From NCBI GenBank assembly GCA_023055355.1, contig JALJCS010000002.1, positions 85,709,001-85,773,000 of the forward strand: DNA of 64,000 bases, in the 5' to 3' direction. The notes beneath the pieces are model-generated. The model ran no database searches. It had not been told where the DNA came from and was given only the letters and a program-made list of their open reading frames with translations. This document shows positions 59,791 through 64,000 of this stretch, piece by piece (positions within the stretch are counted from its first letter, which is position 1; the number at the start of each line of letters is the position of its first letter). The stretch comes from Agelaius tricolor. Lineage: Eukaryota; Chordata; Aves; Passeriformes; Icteridae. The position numbers were made by a program, and so were the translations under genes.

Positions 59791-62386
59791 AACTCAGATC
59801 TCTGGATTTAAAATCCAAAGTGCTGGGAGATGTGAGTATAAACCAGCAAGGAATAACCAGAAGGGGACAGACCAAGCTACACAATCTTTGCCACTTGTCT
59901 ATCCTCCAAAACAAGAGGGGGAGAAGAGGAAGGCGTGTCAGTCAGACCCTTGGCTCCAGGGATTTCCTGTGCCTTGTCAAGGTCAGAAGGACATAGGTCC
60001 CTCCCAAGTGAAAGGAGAGACACACATGGCTTCACAGAACTGCTCTTGGAAATTGCATTTCATGCTCCAGGATATAAATGAACCTGCAGAACAACACCCT
60101 TCCTCCCTGCAACGTGCCCATGGGCTTCCATCAGTTGCTACCAGCAGCCCCTTTATCTTTCTTCCCTTTCCTTGAGTGCCAGAACACAGTGTATCCCCCT
60201 CAACATCAGAGCTGCCACTGGTGATGCTCAGAACTATTGATTCAGCAATGTTTCAGAGTTCTCCAGCCAGCTGGGGTTTTACTCATTGCACTAGGTGGTA
60301 AGACCACAAAAGAACAAAGAGGAAAATGGGTTTCCATGTAATTGTGGAGGGAATGGGGAATGCAAAGCCTGAAAAGCAAAATTACACCCTCAGGCTGTTG
60401 TGAACATTGTTATGCAAATCAGCGTGAAGGCAGGGAGGATTTTCTTCCAAGATCCTAGCAATGCCCACAGACATCAATTTTTAATTAGAAATTATCTGAA
60501 ATATTAAACATGCCCACACTGAAACACCTGTGAGAGTCCCCATTCCTCCACTGGGTTGGACAATGCACAGCTCAGTGTCCAGATCCAACAGGGCTCAGTG
60601 CAGTAAACAGTCCCACTATGGTGAGTGAGAGAAGGGCTTTAAGGAGCAGCTGAGGGAATGCTGGATGACACACAAAGATCAGATTTGTTCCCTGCAGAAC
60701 ACACTCCTTGTACATGCTGTGAGGAAAGAATTTTTTCATCAAGAAAGCAACAGCAAAATCAATGGCTTTAAAAAGCTCCAAGAAGCTTGTTCAGGAAAAT
60801 GGTTACGGTAAGTTCATCTTCCAACATTGTGTGAATGTTTTGGCCAGGTTTACAGCCTCTGCTCCACTGAATAGCAGCTTCTGTATGGTAACAAATAACA
60901 AACAAATAGACAAATAAATATTCCAAGATCTTACATCTGTCAGTATTTTTATCCCTCTTGTGCTCTGGAGCATTTAAGGTATGCTGAAGTTGATGGTGCA
61001 GACAAATACATCAAAGCCGTAAGCATCTGTGGGTTTTCAACACACCTTTTAATACCAAAAGAGTATTTCACCAAAAAACTCTACCAGGTGAACTCAGTCT
61101 CCACCTGACATTAAATATGGCATTTCAAACATAGCTCTTTCTTGTTCATTCTCACAGGAGCTCTGGATCCATAATAGAAGGGTTACACCCACACACAAAG
61201 AAATTATGTTCCAGCCTTTTCCCTACAATAGGCTTCCATCTGAACTTTTTTCAGGAGCTGAGCAGGCACTCCAGCATGCCCAGTACTGGTCCTGCTGTAC
61301 CTTTTCCCCACACCAATATCCCATGAGTTTCTGTAGCTGAGGAAAGTTATGGCTGTCATGCACAGGAATTTTAGCTAGCTTTAGGTGTGAGTAGTGCATT
61401 CATCCCCAAATACAAGAAAACAATCAGGTGGCAGGTACAGGATTCAAACTCAGCCTGCTACAGAAAATTATAAATTGCACGAGGCTGAATCATCCTCTGT
61501 TAACAGTGAGTTGTATCTGACTTGGGCTGGCAGGAATGCATTGTACATAAAGTAAAATAGGTCATTAGGGAAAACTGAAAGGGTGGAAGCTGACTGTGAA
61601 TTTTGATCAAGGTAAAGATTTTTTGCATGACATTCTCAATTCCAAAGCCTTTTCTAGATACCTAAGCAATTACATGGACTTGTTATTATGAATTTTATCT
61701 GTTACATCCCTCTAGGGCAAGCGGTATTCCATTTCCTCTCCCAGATGGCAAATAACTATAGTAGATACATCATAAGTGACCTGAGAACAGGAACATAAAT
61801 ATCTCGGGGTCTAGGCTTCCTGCAGGTCCTTGTGCTGTCCTTCCCTCTACTCGCTTCCTCCACCAGCAGAGTCAGAGCTGCAGTCTGAGCTGTCTCTATC
61901 CAAACATCGCAGAAGTGTTTGCAGACTCAGCTGCACAGTGACACTGCTGGGGTGACACAGAAGGTGACATGCAGCTCAGTCTCTGCCACACTGAGAAGCT
62001 GCAGATTCTGGTGCACCACGGTGGGCCCTGCAGGATGAAGAGCTGGCTGCATGCAGAGAGGTAGCTCTGTCTGTCAGCTCCTTCTCAGCCTGCCCTGATA
62101 AACTCAGCCAATTACACTAAAGGAAAAAATGCTTCAAAGTTCTGCCAGTGGTTTGGCTTTCCTGTGTTTTTGACCCTTTAATTTCAAAAAATAAATGCTT
62201 AGAGGTCACCCTGGCCTGATTAAATCCCAGGAATATACAGTGTCTGTTTTCAAAATTTGGTGACTACTAATTAATTTATGTCATCAAACAATTATTTTCT
62301 ACCTCATTAGCCCATGAAATGTGAAGATTGTGTCAGCACTTTTGCTGACAGTCTCACACTCATTAGTTTATAACCTTGTCCAAAAA
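59791..62386. other. Unique sequence with one candidate exon
   Basis: No repeat was recognised between the CR1 and the GA microsatellite, apart from the candidate exon at 60.7 kb. The 61.8-62.1 kb part is GC-richer, with a few CpG. The frame at 59888-60175 (+, 95 codons) is unrecognised. Confidence 0.6.
60698..60807 (+). CDS. Candidate 110-nt internal exon, gene unrecognised
   Basis: The acceptor gatttgttccctgcag (AG at 60696-60697) and the strong donor ggttacg/gtaagt (GT at 60808) enclose a segment open in frame 0 for 36 codons with two bases left over. Upstream intron phase would be 0 and downstream phase 2. The peptide starts NTLLVHAVRKEFFHQ and later reads INGFKKLQEACSGKW. It has no motif I recognise. 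The pyrimidine tract is short, and a frame of this length stays open by chance fairly often. An antisense frame at 60572-60781 overlaps it. Treat as a weak candidate. Confidence 0.2.
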
Positions 62387-62434
62387 GAGACAGAGAGAGA
62401 GAGAGAGCGAGAGAGAGAGAGGGAGAGAGAGAGA
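62387..62434. repeat. (GA)n microsatellite
   Basis: About 24 GA units interrupted by c and gg substitutions. It creates a spurious Glu-Arg repeat in the + frame at 62321-62527, which is not a gene. Confidence 0.95.
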
Positions 62435-64000
62435 AAATACTATTCAACAACTTGCAATGTGGTTTTGAAGCCACAGGTGCTGGAAACTGGAATTATTTTC
62501 ACATTTCCCTTGGTGCTAGATGACTGAACCACCACAAATTGGAAATATCTCTCACTCATGATTCAATGACTAATATATCATGAAAGGGGGAGTGGGGAAG
62601 TGAAGCGAAGGACAAGGGGAGGGCTGTTCTGCACACGCATTCCGCAACCAAGTGTCATCATGTACTCAACCTGAAGGACTCACACAAGATATTCGGGTCA
62701 GGTGATGGGGTTTTCACTTCTCACATTACATGACAAGGATCTAAAACAACGCTGCATAGGAAATTGTGGGACACCGCAGTGCAGCTAGCAGGCAGAAGTG
62801 TAAATGGAGGTAAACTTGAGCTATCTGGCCCAAAAAAGTCCTGCCAGCATTCATGTACATCCAAGGAAGTTTCCCACCGTATTTTACTGTATATAAAAAT
62901 AGCAGATGGTCATCATGATCAGTTAAATGTGCCTGAGTAGTAGTCTTTTGTCCTTGACTGCTTGCTGACTTTCAGTATGTTAGTTATTCACCTGATTTAT
63001 TTTTTAATGTTTCCTTGCCTAGACTTTTTTAGTTAATCTGTGTTAAGATTGATGTACCTCACCATTTTAATTTTGAACAGCATTGTTCAGCAGTAACACT
63101 AGCCTTTCAGTCAGTGCAGTGCAGAATTCAGTGCATGGAAAATAGTTTCATTAGAAAACATAATTTTTAAAAATTCTGCAAGGGACATCTGTTTGTCAAG
63201 AAAATTGAAACATTTGGACAGGGCACAATTTTTCTTCTTGCTGCTCAGCTTAAGATCAATTTTTTGAGTCTGAGTTCCCATTGTCCCATTTAGGATGATC
63301 ATTCTTGATGAATTGAATCTTTTCACTTTCTAGGACATTTCAACCATGGAAGATAAAGCCTACCAAAGAAACAAAACTGAAGTACAATGTGCACAAACTG
63401 CATTTCGTATTGATCATCTCAGATCAAATGATACTTCTGTCAATAGAGGTTTTCTGGTCTTAGATACTAAGCCACCACTGACCTGCTCTGGTGCTGGTGA
63501 CACTCCTGCTTCAAGCAGAAGGTTGGACAGGTGATTTCCAGAATCTCCTCCAAGAAAGCTTTTATGGTTATGTAAATGTCTAAGTGGTGCTGAAGTGATA
63601 TTGCACCATTATTCATTCCATTTCCTGTCTTCCTGTATCCTGATTTGGCCAAAATAATGATGTATTAAAATTACCAGAGAATTTCTGAACTTTTATGAGA
63701 ATTACTCAGGTTTTAGACCGGAATTTGACTTGTCTTTAACTACCATTTAATGGTCATGTCTAGTGGCTAAGAATTCCAGGAAAAATACCAATTTGAAGGG
63801 AAAGAAGGACATGAGTTCACGGTAGGCAGTGATGCCTTGGGAAAACTGCCATTGCCACGACCTGGGCAATCCTGACAGATTTACCTGTATCCTGTACTCC
63901 TCAAATATAAAGAAAGGAGAGTAGCCAAATAACATAATTAAGTTCCAAAAATCAGTGATATGAACATTCTTGACTCTGCCATTAAAAGACACTGGAACAT
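62435..64000. other. Unique sequence to the window end, no gene seen
   Basis: No repeat family or gene was recognised. Frames of 61-81 codons at 63111-63326 (-), 63346-63534 (+) and 63747-63992 (-) have no recognisable domain or splice context. Confidence 0.6.

Noticed and set aside
62321..62527. A 68-codon frame with a Glu-Arg repeat
   Set aside because: The repeat comes from the GA microsatellite; no flanking coding evidence.
1..64000. CRISPR arrays, phage or bacterial defence systems
   Set aside because: The repeats present are vertebrate (CR1, avian LTR, tRNA SINE); there are no regularly spaced direct repeats and no prokaryotic gene organisation.

Overview
The window looks like gene-poor nuclear DNA from a bird, most likely a passerine. 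Three things point there: several copies of the avian CR1 LINE, some ending in the typical (ATTCTATG)-like 3' terminus; a solo LTR of a family I recognise as common in bird genomes; and a short SINE that joins the 3' half of a tRNA-Ile to a CR1-type tail, the architecture of the passerine TguSINE1 group. Recognisable interspersed repeats cover only about 6% of the window, which fits an avian genome. I saw no bacterial operon, rRNA, complete tRNA, CRISPR array or CpG island.

Layout. 1-7.2 kb: one CR1 fragment, then AT-rich unique sequence. 7.2-7.4 kb: a 36-bp perfect palindrome followed by a third copy of its arm, abutting the tRNA-derived SINE. 10.0-11.3 kb: two CR1 fragments in opposite orientation. 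15.5-16.9 kb: a solo LTR split by a later CR1 insertion. 20.7 kb: a small CR1 terminus. 22.9-25.4 kb: a purine-rich stretch with protein-like but broken + strand frames, possibly an old retroelement or pseudogene. 28.3, 39.7 and 60.7 kb: the best candidate exons, all on the + strand and none recognised. 50.3-50.5 kb: a CR1 3' end whose tail resembles that of the SINE. 52.4-53.6 kb: a run of long + strand reading frames broken by frameshifts, with an in-frame 24-bp duplication. 59.4-59.8 kb: another CR1. Microsatellites and short tandem duplications are scattered throughout.

No protein-coding gene can be named. The reading frames longer than 60 codons have no family I recognise and occur about as often as chance would predict in this composition. 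The candidate exons have incompatible intron phases, so they do not join into one transcript without exons I cannot see. The window is either intergenic or inside long introns. The strongest observations concern genome dynamics: the template-switch-like palindrome, the SINE with its LINE-type tail, and the LTR/CR1 nest. I did not find a clear new biological system.
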